Of a DNA stretch of 64,000 bases, positions 33,561 through 64,000 are shown one piece after another. How positions within the stretch are numbered: the first letter of the stretch is position 1; each line of letters begins with the position of its first letter. The notes below the pieces were generated by a model. That model was not told where the DNA came from. It saw only the letters and a list, made by a program, of their open reading frames with translations, and did not search any database. This DNA is from Lagopus muta (taxonomy: Eukaryota > Chordata > Aves > Galliformes > Phasianidae): positions 2,480,001 through 2,544,000 of the forward strand of contig NC_064447.1 in the NCBI RefSeq assembly GCF_023343835.1, read 5' to 3'. The translations under genes were made by a program, and so were the position numbers.

Positions 33561-36500
33561 GTGGTGACAGAGGGGTGAGGGGTGCGGACCCCTTTAATAC
33601 AGCCCAGGGAGGGGCACGGGGTGTTGTGCCCGCTGTGGTGGCTGTGCTTTAGTGGGGTGCTGCTGGGGTCACCTCACCCATGGGGACAGGGAGCGGGCAG
33701 CAGTGCTGGGGGACCGGGGTGTCCACCAAAGTCATTGGCAGGCAGTGCAGGGACAAAGTGTGGGGCAAGCAGGTGGGACAGGGTGTCCCTAAATACATCG
33801 ATGGCATCGATTCATTGTGCAAAGGGTGTGATGTTTACCCTGAAACCAATCCGGTGGGCTCTGCACAAGGGAAGCAGCTCAGAGCAATTAGCAGCTGCAT
33901 CTGTTGCTGAAGTGAAACGAAGGAGGGCTGAGCGTTGGCTGCTCGGAGTGAAACACAACCTGCTGCCCGGGGGGATGTGTGCCCTCAGGGTGCCCTCCCC
34001 AGCTTGTGAAATGAGTGGCCCTGTGTCTGGTGTGTGCAGTGTGGGGTGGAGATGAAAGGTGGATGCCGTGGGGCTTCTCTGCACAAGCATCACTGAGCAC
34101 AGGGCACAGCACGGTGCTGCCCACCACGCCACTGTGGGATGCTGCAAATCCTACAGGGCGATGCAAAGGAGTGTTTGTGTCTGCAGGCAGTGTTTGCTGG
34201 GCCAGAAGGGCTCTTCCCCGCAGAGCAGCCTTGCTGGAAGTGGGGATAACAGCACGGACAGCAGGAGGCACGTGGCCATGGGGCGCTGCTGCTGTGCTGC
34301 TTCCCCGGGGCTCTGCTGTTCTCCTCCTGGATGCAGACAGCTGCTGCGATGTGGCTGTGCTGGGAGCCTGGGGCACAGCAGAACGCCGGGGCACACATTT
34401 GGGGCTGGGATGGGGTCAGGCTCCCCATGGCCCTGCATCATGAGGCCGCCATCCCACAGCAGAGTGGTTGGTGCCAGCACACACGGATGCTCGGTGGTCT
34501 GGAACACACCTGCAGGGTCCCCTGGGAGCAGGAGGGCTGCTGGCTGCTGGCACTGTTTGGCCATGAGGGCCACTGGCTGGGCTTCCCGTGTTCCAGGGCT
34601 GGATGCAGCTCGGCTTTTGGGGCTGGTGGAGCAGGGACACGAGGAACTCACCGTGCCTCTCCATATTGATGCCCTCAGGCAGGGTCTCCATAGCGACTGC
34701 GGTTCAGCCGGGCTGGATCCTGGCCATGGGGCACCGCTGAGCGTGGCTGGATGTGAGCCAGCTCCATCTCCCCACACTGTTCCAGAACAGCAGTGTCCCT
34801 GTCCCTGCTTAGGGTTGTGTGGGCTCTCTACATCTGTGCCCCACATCCTGCCGTGTGCAGCCCCACGGTGCCTGGGGGAGCTGAGCACCGAGCGGAGGCA
34901 CAGCCTGAGTGCAGCAGCACTGTTGGTCCTCACACAGCAGCAATTCGCAGAACAGAAATGTGAATCAACACGTCCTGATTTGCAATTATTCAGTGAACTT
35001 CTCAGAAAAGGGTGCTGGAGCTTCGCTGGGTACAGAAATCTAGCATCAGCATGGGGCTGTGCGCTGGGGCTTCTGCTCTGCACGCCTGCCCTGAGCTCTG
35101 GATGGGCTTTGGTCGCTTAAAAAGCAAAGTATTTCTATATCAGCAGGTGGTGCTATCAAAGGTAGCTGTGAGAGTGCAGTGCAGCGCTGTGGAAGCACAT
35201 CTGTGGAAGCTCAGAGCTGCTCGCCCTGGGCTTTGCTCCTGTCAGACGGTTCTGCACGCATTCAGCACTATCTGGATCCTGCTCACATCTCCCTGGCTCA
35301 GGCAGGGATGGATGCTGAAAACAAATCTCCAGAATTGCCAGAGCCCGGAGCAGCACAGTGCCCACCCAGTGCCACCACATCCCCCAGCAGTGCTCCTGGT
35401 GCACCACCATCAGAATTAACGCTTCTGCCCCCAAACTCACCCCAAAGCAATTCCCTTTCCTCAGCACGGAGCGTGGGGCGGCTCACAGCTCTCGTTGCCC
35501 TCTGGGAAGCACTGCTCACTGCCCTGTGCCCACATAAGGGTGGTGCCCTGGGGTATTCCTGCAAAGAGCAGGGGAAAATCAGCCTTTCGTGCCATTAGAT
35601 GCTGGAGAGTCTTTCTTACAATAGGACCGTACCAGCTGAGCACCTCTGCAACCCTTCCCACTGGTGGGATCATTATGGATTTCGTGTGGATCTGTGGGTT
35701 TTGCAGAGAATTTATTCCCACTAAAAGTAGTTTTGTGAGATGCTGGTGGGCACAGAGCCTTGGGGGGCAGGGAGAGATGCTTTTCTGAGCACGGACCAGG
35801 TGAGTCCTTGCATCCCAAGGAACACACGTGTATGGGATGGAGCCGTGCCCCTGGGGAGGCTGCGACACTCCCTGCCCCACCGCCTGCTCTGACAGATCTG
35901 TGCTGGGCTCACAGGGCTGCTGTTGGATCTGGCATCACTCCCAGTGGCCTGCAGCAGAACCTGGGTCACAGCTCTGCATTCAGAGCTGCCCAAATCCCCC
36001 TCTCTTCCACCGAGTTTCTCGCCTCGTTCAGACAGGAAGGCTGAGCGATAAGATCAAGAACTTCTGTGAAAGTCATCTATATTCACATCCTGCCCCAGAG
36101 CTGGACTCTTTGTACCCGTCCTCTGCAGAAGGGCACAGCCTGCCCTCCTCCATATGTCAGGGCTCAGCAGGCAGTGCTGCATCCTTACACCGTGGTGTGG
36201 CCGCTGTAACCCCAGCATCCGTAATTCAGGGCTGAGAGAGCTCTCATTTTGCTCCTGCCCATTCAGAAGCTGGGTGGGACTTCTCCATTCCCACCTATTT
36301 AAGCAGATCTCATCCCATCCGCTGCTGTCCTCCTGGCTGGCCCAGCAGGATGGGATAAATGCAACACACACACCTGGCAGATGTTGCTCCCCAAAATCTG
36401 GGAGCTGGGCAGCCTGCAGGATCCCATTGCTCCTTACCCAAATGCACACTTGCTGCTGTCCCAAGAGACTCAGCCCTGCTGCAGGGGCATCTTCAGCACC

Positions 36501-38654
36501 GACGTGGGAGCAGAGGTGGGAGCACTGCAGCCTCCAATCCCTGTACTCTCTTGTAAAACTGGAAGGGCTTTGCAAAAATAAAGGATTTTCAAGGACTCTA
36601 CAAACCCAGCTTTAGCCGAGCTGCATCTCCTGCATTTCCTCACTGCAGCAGGAATTGCTGCTGGGCAGGGCTTTCCACCACCATCCTTCCATGGAGGTCA
36701 GCAGCCAAAATGTTGGCTTTGCTGGAAAGACCATAACTTTCGATGAACAGAACGTGATTTAGGATCCCTTCCCATGGCAGTGGTAATGACCTGGGCTTCC
36801 AGCCCCATGCTGCCAGTAAATGCAGCTGTGCCAAGGCACCTTACATTGGGCACCCCAAAATGAGGTGAATGCAGGGGAGATGAGCTCTTCCAGCTGGCTT
36901 CAGGCAGGGCCGCTGTCACTCAGCTTTGAAGGGAGCTGCTGGAAGGTGGGAATATCACTGTGCTTCTTACAGCTGGGAGCCCAGTGCCTGCTGTCCCCAT
37001 CCGTCAGACAAAGCCTGGGATAGATCTGGAAGTCTATTTGCTTGGGGATGCTTTTCACCCTAAGTAGCCTCTCTTGCTTATCTGCTGAGTGATCAAGCAG
37101 GCGGTTGATTTATTACCCCTTCTGCTTGATACATGGGCTGCTGCTTGGCTCTCCCAGCTCCCTTAATGCCAGCACAGGCAGGAGCTGCCGTGCAAAGTAA
37201 TTACTGGGAGCATGACATTCCTGGATGCTTCCCTTCCCCGGAGGCAGAGCTCCACATCCCTGTGGTCCCTTGGCATAAGCTGTGCTGTGTCCCCAGCTGT
37301 CCCCCATCCTCCTTAGCTCAGAATTGCTCCTTACAAGTCCCATCCTTTCTTCTGGAGACATGAGATGCAACCCAAGCCTTTTCTTCCTCTCATTAATAAT
37401 AATATACATACATGTAAACATTTTTCAGCTTTAGATACGTACGTTTCAAGGCAGGGTGGGGGTTTGGATGAAGCTGGGGCACAGAGGAGCCTCCTGCATG
37501 CGATATGGGCACAGTTCTGCTGCCATGGCTCAGCCTGCCCAGGAGGGCTCTGTGACCACAGCTCCTGTTCCTGTGCTCCTACACCCCAAAGTGTCTCCAG
37601 GGTGCATCCAAAGTGTCCCCAAATTGTCCCCAAGCTGCCCCGCATGGCTTGCCTGCTGCTGAGCGCAGTTCATTTGGGATCTTTGAGCATCAGAAGTCCC
37701 TGCTGCAGTGATCTGGCACAGGAATCTCAGCTGCTCCTCTGGGCTGCGTGTGATGGGAGCAATGCAAAGCAGCAGCTCTCCACAAAGTATTATGGAAAAG
37801 AAATGCTTAAGGACAGTGTGCCAGGTGCTGCGATGTGAGGATGTGAGAATTTGGCTACAGGGATATGAGAGTAACTTCAATGTCAAGCATTGCCATTCTA
37901 CTGCAAAGAACAGTAGAGCTCTAAAAATGAAAATAAACAACCAAAAAGGGAGATGGTGGCAGATGGAGGAGCAGGGTGAGACCGGTGAGATCCCTCTGGT
38001 TCTAAAATGATGATAATGGGGCAAAGCAGTAGAAAGCTCTCTTGGCTGCAGGGGGATCCCATGTGGGCAGATGTGACCAAATTGCTCTTTCTCTCTTTGG
38101 ACTTTGGGAAGAAGCAAGCAGATGCATGCTGCAAGGTCGGGTTGTCCCTGCACTGAGACTGCACCACCTTCTCCATCCATCTCCTTGTTGGCTGCAGAAA
38201 TCTCCCTCCCTGCTGCACAAACCAAGGCATGGTTTGCACTGGCTTCTTTTCAGGAGCTTCTTTTCCAACAAAATCTCCAGCTTTTGTAGTGGTGAAGGAG
38301 AAAAAGCCCTTAGGTGTGAGCTGGGCCGTGCTGTGGCCATGGGAGATGGGAGACGGGCCATGGAGGTGGGCTTACATGCTGTGGTATGGGCACAGCTTTG
38401 CAGCTGTGGTTTGCTCGTCGGTGCACCCCGGTTTGCTCCAAAGCTGCACCCACTCCAGTAGCACATTTGTGCTGCCTGGTATTCGTGTTTGAGTACGAAA
38501 GGAAGAGCTGAGGTGAGCAGCACATTTATCACCAATTGGGTGATACATGCGCTTTGGATCTCACATCTCGAGTGCTTGGAGCTGGCAAGTGGAGCACTGC
38601 TTCTCCAAACTGCAGAGCCGGCCTGATGAAACCAGGCCAATCCCCTTAGAGCAC
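33561..38654. other. Gene-free interval between receptor and CLUAP1
   Basis: GC-rich, with many open frames on both strands (the longest 34059-35120 plus and 34151-35083 minus), none with a recognisable domain. An isolated AATAAA lies near 36578. No exon of NLRC3, the human neighbour of CLUAP1, was recognised. Confidence 0.5.
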
Positions 38655-39330
38655 AGACCACACAACCACAGAACGGCCAGGGCTGGATCTCAAGGATCAT
38701 GAATCTCCAACCCCCTGACACACGCAGGGCCACCAACCTCCACATTTCATACCAGCCCAGGCTGCCCAGGGCCCCATCCATCCTGGCCTTGAACACCTCC
38801 AGGGATGGACGGGGCATCCACAGCCTCTCTGGGCAGCTGTTCCAGCACCTCACCACAATCTCTGCAAAGAACTTCACTCTGACATCCAACCTCAATCCTG
38901 TCTCTTTCAACTTCAAACCATTTCCCCTCATCCTGCTGTTATCCACCCTTTCCAAGAGTTGACTCCCCTCCTTTTTGTAGTCTCCCTTTAGGTACTGCAG
39001 GCTGCAATGAGGTCACCCCCAGCCTTCTTTGCTCCAGGCTGAACAAGCCCAGCTCCCTCAGCCTGTCCTCATAGGGGAGGTGCTGCAGCCCCTGATCATC
39101 TCTGTGGCTCCCCTGCACCTCTCCAACAGCTCCCTGTCTTTCTTGTCCTGGGGGCTCCAGCCCTGGACGCAGTGCTGCAGATGGGGCCTCACAAGAGCAG
39201 AGCAGAGAGGAACGGTCACCTCCCTGTCCCTGCTGGCCACCCCTCTGCTGATGGAGCCCAGGATCCCATTTGTTTTCCGAGCTGTGATCACTCACTGCTG
39301 CCTCACGTTCAGCTTTCAGGATGCCCAGGT
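38655..39330 (-). repeat. CR1 element, 3' end with part of the reverse transcriptase frame (sense -)
   Basis: About 0.68 kb of continuous CR1 complement, the longest copy here. The minus strand encodes the conserved C-terminal reverse transcriptase region, recognisable by VRPHLQHCVQGWSPQDKKDR and ELLERCRGATEMIRG. It is 5'-truncated and has lost an intact frame. Its 5' end lies about 45 bp from the CLUAP1 X-box. Confidence 0.92.
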
Positions 39331-39376
39331 TCTTTGCTTTCCGCCTAAGTTTGGTCCCTCCGCCGCGCCGTACCGC

Positions 39377-39390
39377 GTTGCCTTAGCGAC
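39377..39390. promoter_or_regulatory. X-box GTTGCCTTAGCGAC in the CLUAP1 promoter
   Basis: Matches the RFX consensus GTNRCC(0-3N)RGYAAC with one mismatch in the right half-site. It lies 20 bp before the CLUAP1 ATG inside a short CpG-rich block, so transcription must start very near the site or the gene uses a very short leader. Confidence 0.7.
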
Positions 39391-39410
39391 GCGCGGCGCG
39401 GCCTGGCGCG

Positions 39411-59019
<19,609 letters not shown>

Positions 59020-59261
59020 GTAAAACAGCTTAGAAATGCTCAGCAAGACTCTGTGTTCTCTGGTCCTTGGCCATATGGCAGAAAATGCTGTAATACCTGT
59101 TACTTGTTGTAGAACCAGCTCTGAATGACTGGCAGTTCACTGACGTGCAGCAGTGACAGCTCTCAGACATGATACACCTTTGCTTTTTTCAGTTGGTGAA
59201 GTTAAACCAATGTAATGATGCTTCTTTCACTTCCCTTGATTCTTTCAAATGTCATTTTTTG

Positions 59262-59470
59262 GTCATAGAATCCTAGAATGCCCTGGGTTGCAAAGGAGCA
59301 CAATGCTCACCCAGCTCCAACCCCTGCTGTGTGCAGGTCACCAACCAGCAGCCCAGGCTGCCCAGAGCCACATCCAGCCTGGCCTTGAATGCCTGCAGGG
59401 ATGGGGCATCCACAGCCTCCTTGGGCAACCTGTGCCAGTGCCTCACCACCCTCTGGGGGAAAGGTTGATC
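59262..59470 (-). repeat. CR1 3' end (sense -)
   Basis: The plus strand starts CATAGAATCCTAGAATGCCC and continues through CCTTGAATGCCTGCAGGGAT and GGGCATCCACAGCCTCCTTG to CAGTGCCTCACCACCCTCTG, a clear CR1 complement. Confidence 0.93.
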
Positions 59471-62404
59471 GTGAAGAATATTTTCAGTATTCCTCATTTT
59501 CTGTTTGCTGTGCTCACCCTATGTGCTAAGAGTTCTTAAACACTTGTTTTTATTGTCTGCCAACGACTGATGTGTAAGGGTTTGTTAGCAGCAAGGCTTT
59601 GGTTTTGTCACAGTTGTTGTCTTCAATGAAAACATAGCAAAAGTATCACTGAGAAGATGAGTTAAGTTGGAATCCTCTCTCACAGAGACTTCTTGTTTTG
59701 ATCTTGCATTGATCTGCTGAGTTGTATTGGCTCAGTGTGATTCTCAGTAGAAAATACACATCCCTGTCTCATCCTACTTGATGCTTTCCTTTCCTTTGGG
59801 TGTTCATTGGACTGCAGCACTTCCAGCCAGCCTTTCATTCAGCTTCTGCAGGTTCATGTTTTACTGATATTGGGTTTTCTTCTAGCAGCCTTTACTCAGT
59901 ACGTTTTCTGTTTGCACTGTGAAGAGAGATTTCAGTGAGTGATCTCCCCTTGGGCCTTAGTATTGGTGGGTGTGCTGTGCTTTGTTTGAGTGAACCAGTG
60001 CTTCCACTTCTTGGCTTTTCCTAATGCAGGTCATTACTTATGTTGTCAACACAACTCACCCTTGCTCCTGGCAGAAATAAGGGGGAGCTGTGCACGTTCC
60101 TTGTGTCTGCCTGTGGCTGCACTTTTCGCTGTGGCCGTGTCTTTGTGTGCCTCTTGATTTGAAAACAAACAAGCGGCCAATAAACCTTAAATAATTGGCC
60201 CTCAATATTCATACTTGCATTGAGCTATAGTAAAATATATGTGACCTGTATTCAGGCTGGAAATAAGGTATGGTGACTTCATAGTCCCTCTTCTGCTTCA
60301 GTCTGTCTCTGCACAGCACAAAGTACAGAGCGCCTCACCCCCAGGCTTCAGACCTTCAGGCAGGAAGGGTGAAACGTAGTCATTTCCATTGCCTCTTGGA
60401 CACAGGAAAAGCAGCATACTGTAGTTTGTTCAGAAGGATCAAATGTTTTTGCTGCATTTTTGCCTGAGGAGAAAGTAAACCTTTATTTTAAGATACTTGT
60501 TAATCGCTGCCGACCAATTTCCCATTAATCTCCCCTTTTGTAAGCTATCTCTGTAGATGCTATTCTGCATTTCTAACCTGTAGTTAGCTTAATGTTTTCA
60601 CATCTTGTTTAATAGTGCTCTAGTTCTTCCCCGTATCTTTTGCCAAAAAAAAAAAAAGGCCTCTATTAAATCCTAATCTTGAAATGAAACCTAAAATCTG
60701 ATTATATTTTTCCCTTCTGTTCAAATGTCGCTGAGACTTAATACCAAAAGTAGAAATGTTTTGAATGTGAGTACCTGGAACTGCTTATAAATTCATGCAC
60801 AGAAGTTAGTAATGACTTGGCTTACAGCTCTTGGGAGGGTTTTTATTAAAAGATAATAAGATGAGGGAAAAGCCTTTGTCATTCAGGAGTGCTCCTGTGA
60901 TTAGAATCTGAAGAGCACTTTTCTTTTACCTTTGCTCATTCCTTCTGGGAGACACCAAGAGAATCCACCCCTGTCCTTTGGCTTTTCATCCACGACAGTA
61001 AGCAGTCAGCAATACATTGACATTGTCTAGAATTAGGCTGTGACAAAAAGATGTGGATTTTGAGCCTACTTCTGTCACTTGTTATGTGTGGTATGGATTA
61101 GCAAGCATCAGAGCTGGCAACATCTTTAATTTACATGTGCTTGATGTTAAAATACCTTTTGGTCTTGTGCATTTGGAATGTTCTTGCCCTGACTGGAGGC
61201 CTGCACTGGATTGTTTCTTACTATGATCTCAAGTGATAAAGTTACCTGTGCTTAAAGCATCTTTAAAATGCATCGTGTTGGCTGCAACCAGCATGGAGTT
61301 CACCTCTCAAGTCTAACTCTATAGCTTGATCCTAATTCTGGAAGGAGCCTGAGGTTATCTCAATTCACTGCTCCTATATTAGTCTGTTAAATTGTTTCCT
61401 TAGGGAGTGTTTGGGAATACCAAAAAAGAAGAAGAAGAAAAAAAAGGAAGAAGAAAGTAGCATAGAGAGCAAGAATGGAAGGCTGGAGTATCTAACATAT
61501 ATAGAATATTTAAAGGACGTGGCTCCAAACGTCTCCCTGTGGGCAGCAATCCAGTGATCAGTCTCTTGCCAACCTGGAAGCATTATGGCATCTCACTCAG
61601 TCTTGGTCTGCTTTTCAGGTAGTATTTCCTCACTTTTGGCTGCAAGGTCATGAAGCAGAACAGTGGGTGCCTTATTACAAGCTTGAACAGAAGCAGTTTG
61701 CCCCAAACAGATGCTGCGTGCTGTCTTTGAGATTATCATCTCTGTATCGTTTTCAGAATCAACAGAGGAAAAATAACAAGGATAATTGCATTTAATCTGT
61801 TTCGATATGCAGCCTCTTGAGCTGTTAAACACACTGGAAGTTGTGTTGATTTTTTTTTTTTCAGTTGTATTTGTCTTTTGTTCCACCAAACAAATCTTAA
61901 TTATCTTCTGTAGTGGAAGTGAGAGTCAACTCTTTTATCACTGCCATGCATTTTGTTAAATAGCTTGCTAGGAAAAAGCAAGGGCAATGTAATTAGATTA
62001 AACCAGCACTCTAGGTGCTGTTCAGTACTGAGAACTGATTTCTGGACCCCTTTCTTTGACTCACTGAATGTTTTTGAGAGGAACTTCTGTTCTGATTGAG
62101 AGGCCGTTGCTGAATAATGAGACTAATCTTCAGTGTCCTTAGCCTCAAAGCTGTTTTGGTACCCTGCTGACGATGCACAGCTAATGACATAGGCCAGAGT
62201 GCATTTCCTAATTAGAAAAGTGATTTAAAGATTGTACCCAAGCACACAATTTTAATTAAGTGACATTGAGCAGCTGAAACAGCGTGGCCTTTCCAAACCA
62301 CGGTGCTGGCTCTCTGTGTGGGTTTCTTTGGTTTGTTCTTTCAAGTGGTGAATGTATGGCTGCACAGAGAGCAGCACTCTGCAGTCCGTGCTGTTGTGGT
62401 GTTG

Positions 62405-62545
62405 AGCTTCATATAACCAAAGGATGGTTTGGGTCGGAAGGAACCCTTAAAATCATCTCATTCCAGCCCCTGCTGTTGGCTGGGACACCTCCCTCTGGAT
62501 GCTCACAGCCCCGTCCAACCTGGACATTCCCATCCCTTTTCCAGC
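62405..62545 (-). repeat. CR1 fragment (sense -), diverged
   Basis: The plus strand shows GGATGGTTTGGGTCGGAAGG, AACCCTTAAAATCATCTCAT and CCAGCCCCTGCTGTTGGCTG, the complement of a CR1 tail. The right boundary is unclear. Confidence 0.75.
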
Positions 62546-64000
62546 CCAGTGTCTGCAGTAACACGGAGCGCTGCCTGGAGGACAGCTGGCAGACATCTCC
62601 TGCCAAGCACTGCGCTGAGAAACATCCCTCAGCATTAGGAGAATCTTGAAGGCTTGCTATTGAATCTCAGCCAAATGAATTGGCAGAACTGAACAGTTAA
62701 TTGATGATGAAATTACCACCTGCAGAGTCCCTGCCTGTTTGTTGTGGAAACACTTTGAAACATATGAGAAACCTGGAATTATGTCTGCCCTCCACTCTTG
62801 CTCATGGGCACGTCGGAAGTCCTAACATGACTCCTCCTTTGGGTGAATTTCTCATATGTATTGACAAACTGTCATGCACTATTTATTATTGGATCCAAGG
62901 AATTTAAATAAGGGCATTTTGTCTTTGTGGTTTCCTTTCCCTCTTTTTTCATTTTCAATCACCTGCTTTATTCTGTTCTCTTGTGCTGCTCACGCTGTTA
63001 ATCCATCTTCTTGCAGAAGCCTGGATTTATGTGCCACGTCTTCCTGAAGATTTGTTCTTATTTTTCTACTATGTAAAAAGAGTCGGTGCAGTTCGGTAGC
63101 TTTTACCCCATTTTTATGATGAAATTGGTTCTGATGTTAGACATTAAAGTTATTGGAACTTTGGCTGCTATAAAATTCCAAGTTTATGGGGTTTTCAGAT
63201 TTGTGGGCTGAGTTTTTCTACAGACTGTAATGGATGCCCGTCCTTTAAAGGACAACGCAGGCTAATCCAGTTAAAAAGACTTTTTTGGAACTAGTTTGTG
63301 TAGTGCCAAAATAACTTGGCAATATCCTGTAGCATTTGCTGGCCTTTTTTTGCTAGGTGGAATTTATTCTTTCTTGTTCTCCTCAGAGGACATTGCTGAA
63401 GTGCTTTCTTCTCCTTCAGCTGCTTCCTCATAGGGTGTTTTAAGACTGCTTCTATGATGGCACTGAAATCTCAACTAAGAAATACAATGGAATGGTGGAC
63501 AAAGATGTTCTAAGCCACTCAGTCCTTCTCTCTGGTTTGAGGTGGCTGAAACCCATTTCCTTTTCATCATTCTGCTGAGTAAGCAGTAAGCAGTGCATCG
63601 TGATGAAAGTTTGAGCAAGGGAAAAGACAAACACACAAATGCAGTGTTGTGAGTTTCTCTTTGCAACCCACCCTGCCCAAATAAAAGCCCTTCTGCATTG
63701 ACCTAATGCTTTCCTCTCAGAGCTCCGTGCCTGAAGCAGCTGTTTTGTTCTGAATATGTACACAAAGGGCTGCCCAACATCTGCTGCACTCTGAGATAAG
63801 CTTGGGTTCTGCTGCTTTTTATATCTTTTGCATTGTACTGTCCCATTTGAAATACTAACATTCCCATTGCAATGACTGCTTTCTGAAATAGCCAGGCAGG
63901 AGTTTAATATGAAAAGTGGTTGGTTACAGTCTTTAATCTTCTAATGTACACTTGAATTATGACTGCTTGGTAGCATTTTTATAGGTACCAGGAGAGCAGT

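Larger units (their letters stand above)
59020..64000 (+). other. CLUAP1 intron 8, incomplete at right edge
   Basis: No exon matching the next part of CLUAP1 was found. Contents seen: CR1 fragments at 59262-59470 and 62405-62545, and a GAA-rich purine stretch near 61424-61457. The rest is AT-rich with nothing recognisable. Confidence 0.65.

Noticed and set aside
32925-33567. Two 202-codon frames on the plus strand over the receptor promoter
   Set aside because: They run through a CpG island including the ACCGC repeat, have Pro/Arg/Ala-rich low-complexity translations and overlap real exons on the opposite strand.
34680-34700. X-box-like GTCTCCATAGCGAC in the gene-free interval
   Set aside because: Two or more mismatches to the RFX consensus and no gene start nearby.
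34059-35120. A 353-codon open frame on plus overlapping a 310-codon open frame on minus
   Set aside because: Both are Cys/Ser/Gly/Pro-rich with no recognisable domain, lie in GC-rich DNA where stop codons are rare, and have no splice or homology support. Codon registers of the two strands differ, and neither looks like a real protein.
61424-61457. GAA-rich stretch as a possible exon encoding a Lys/Glu-rich part of CLUAP1
   Set aside because: It is a simple purine run without flanking splice sites, and does not match the expected sequence following the exon at 58878-59019.

Overview
This is vertebrate nuclear DNA, almost certainly avian and most likely galliform (chicken or a close relative). 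The evidence is interrupted genes with GT/AG introns, several CR1 retroposon 3' ends as the main interspersed repeat, compact GC-rich introns in one gene, and a glucagon-family receptor best known from birds and other non-mammals. No prokaryotic feature, CRISPR array, rRNA or tRNA was seen. The genes have human counterparts on 16p13.3; placing the window on chicken chromosome 14 is an inference.

Four protein genes were reconstructed exon by exon. Reading frame and intron phase agree throughout each one. (1) DNAAF8 (C16orf71/Daap1), minus strand, 346-10700: 8 coding exons, 569 aa, an axonemal dynein assembly factor. (2) ANKS3, plus strand, 15075-26154: 15 coding exons, 656 aa, with ankyrin repeats, a SAM domain and a coiled coil. 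(3) A class B1 GPCR of the glucagon/GLP-1 receptor group, minus strand, 29967-32960: 13 coding exons, 430 aa, most likely the glucagon-related peptide receptor (GCRPR, also called GCGLR). (4) CLUAP1 (IFT38), plus strand, from 39411: the first 8 coding exons (285 codons) are present and the rest lies beyond the right edge.

Layout: DNAAF8 and ANKS3 are head to head across a CpG-rich promoter (about 11240-11760) with good matches to YY1, NRF1 and a perfect RFX X-box. ANKS3 and the receptor converge, with nearly palindromic opposing poly(A) signals at 29200-29213. The receptor and CLUAP1 diverge, but about 6 kb of gene-free DNA separates them, ending in a 0.7 kb CR1 element just upstream of a second X-box 20 bp before the CLUAP1 start codon. 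Three of the four genes act in cilia (dynein arm assembly, the inversin/nephronophthisis module, IFT-B). The endocrine receptor is the odd one out.

Besides CR1, at least four diverged copies of another dispersed repeat (A-D) were found by comparison within the window. No new biological system was identified. The most useful leads are the shared ciliary promoter logic, the receptor and its altered synteny, the convergent poly(A) site and the four-copy repeat.
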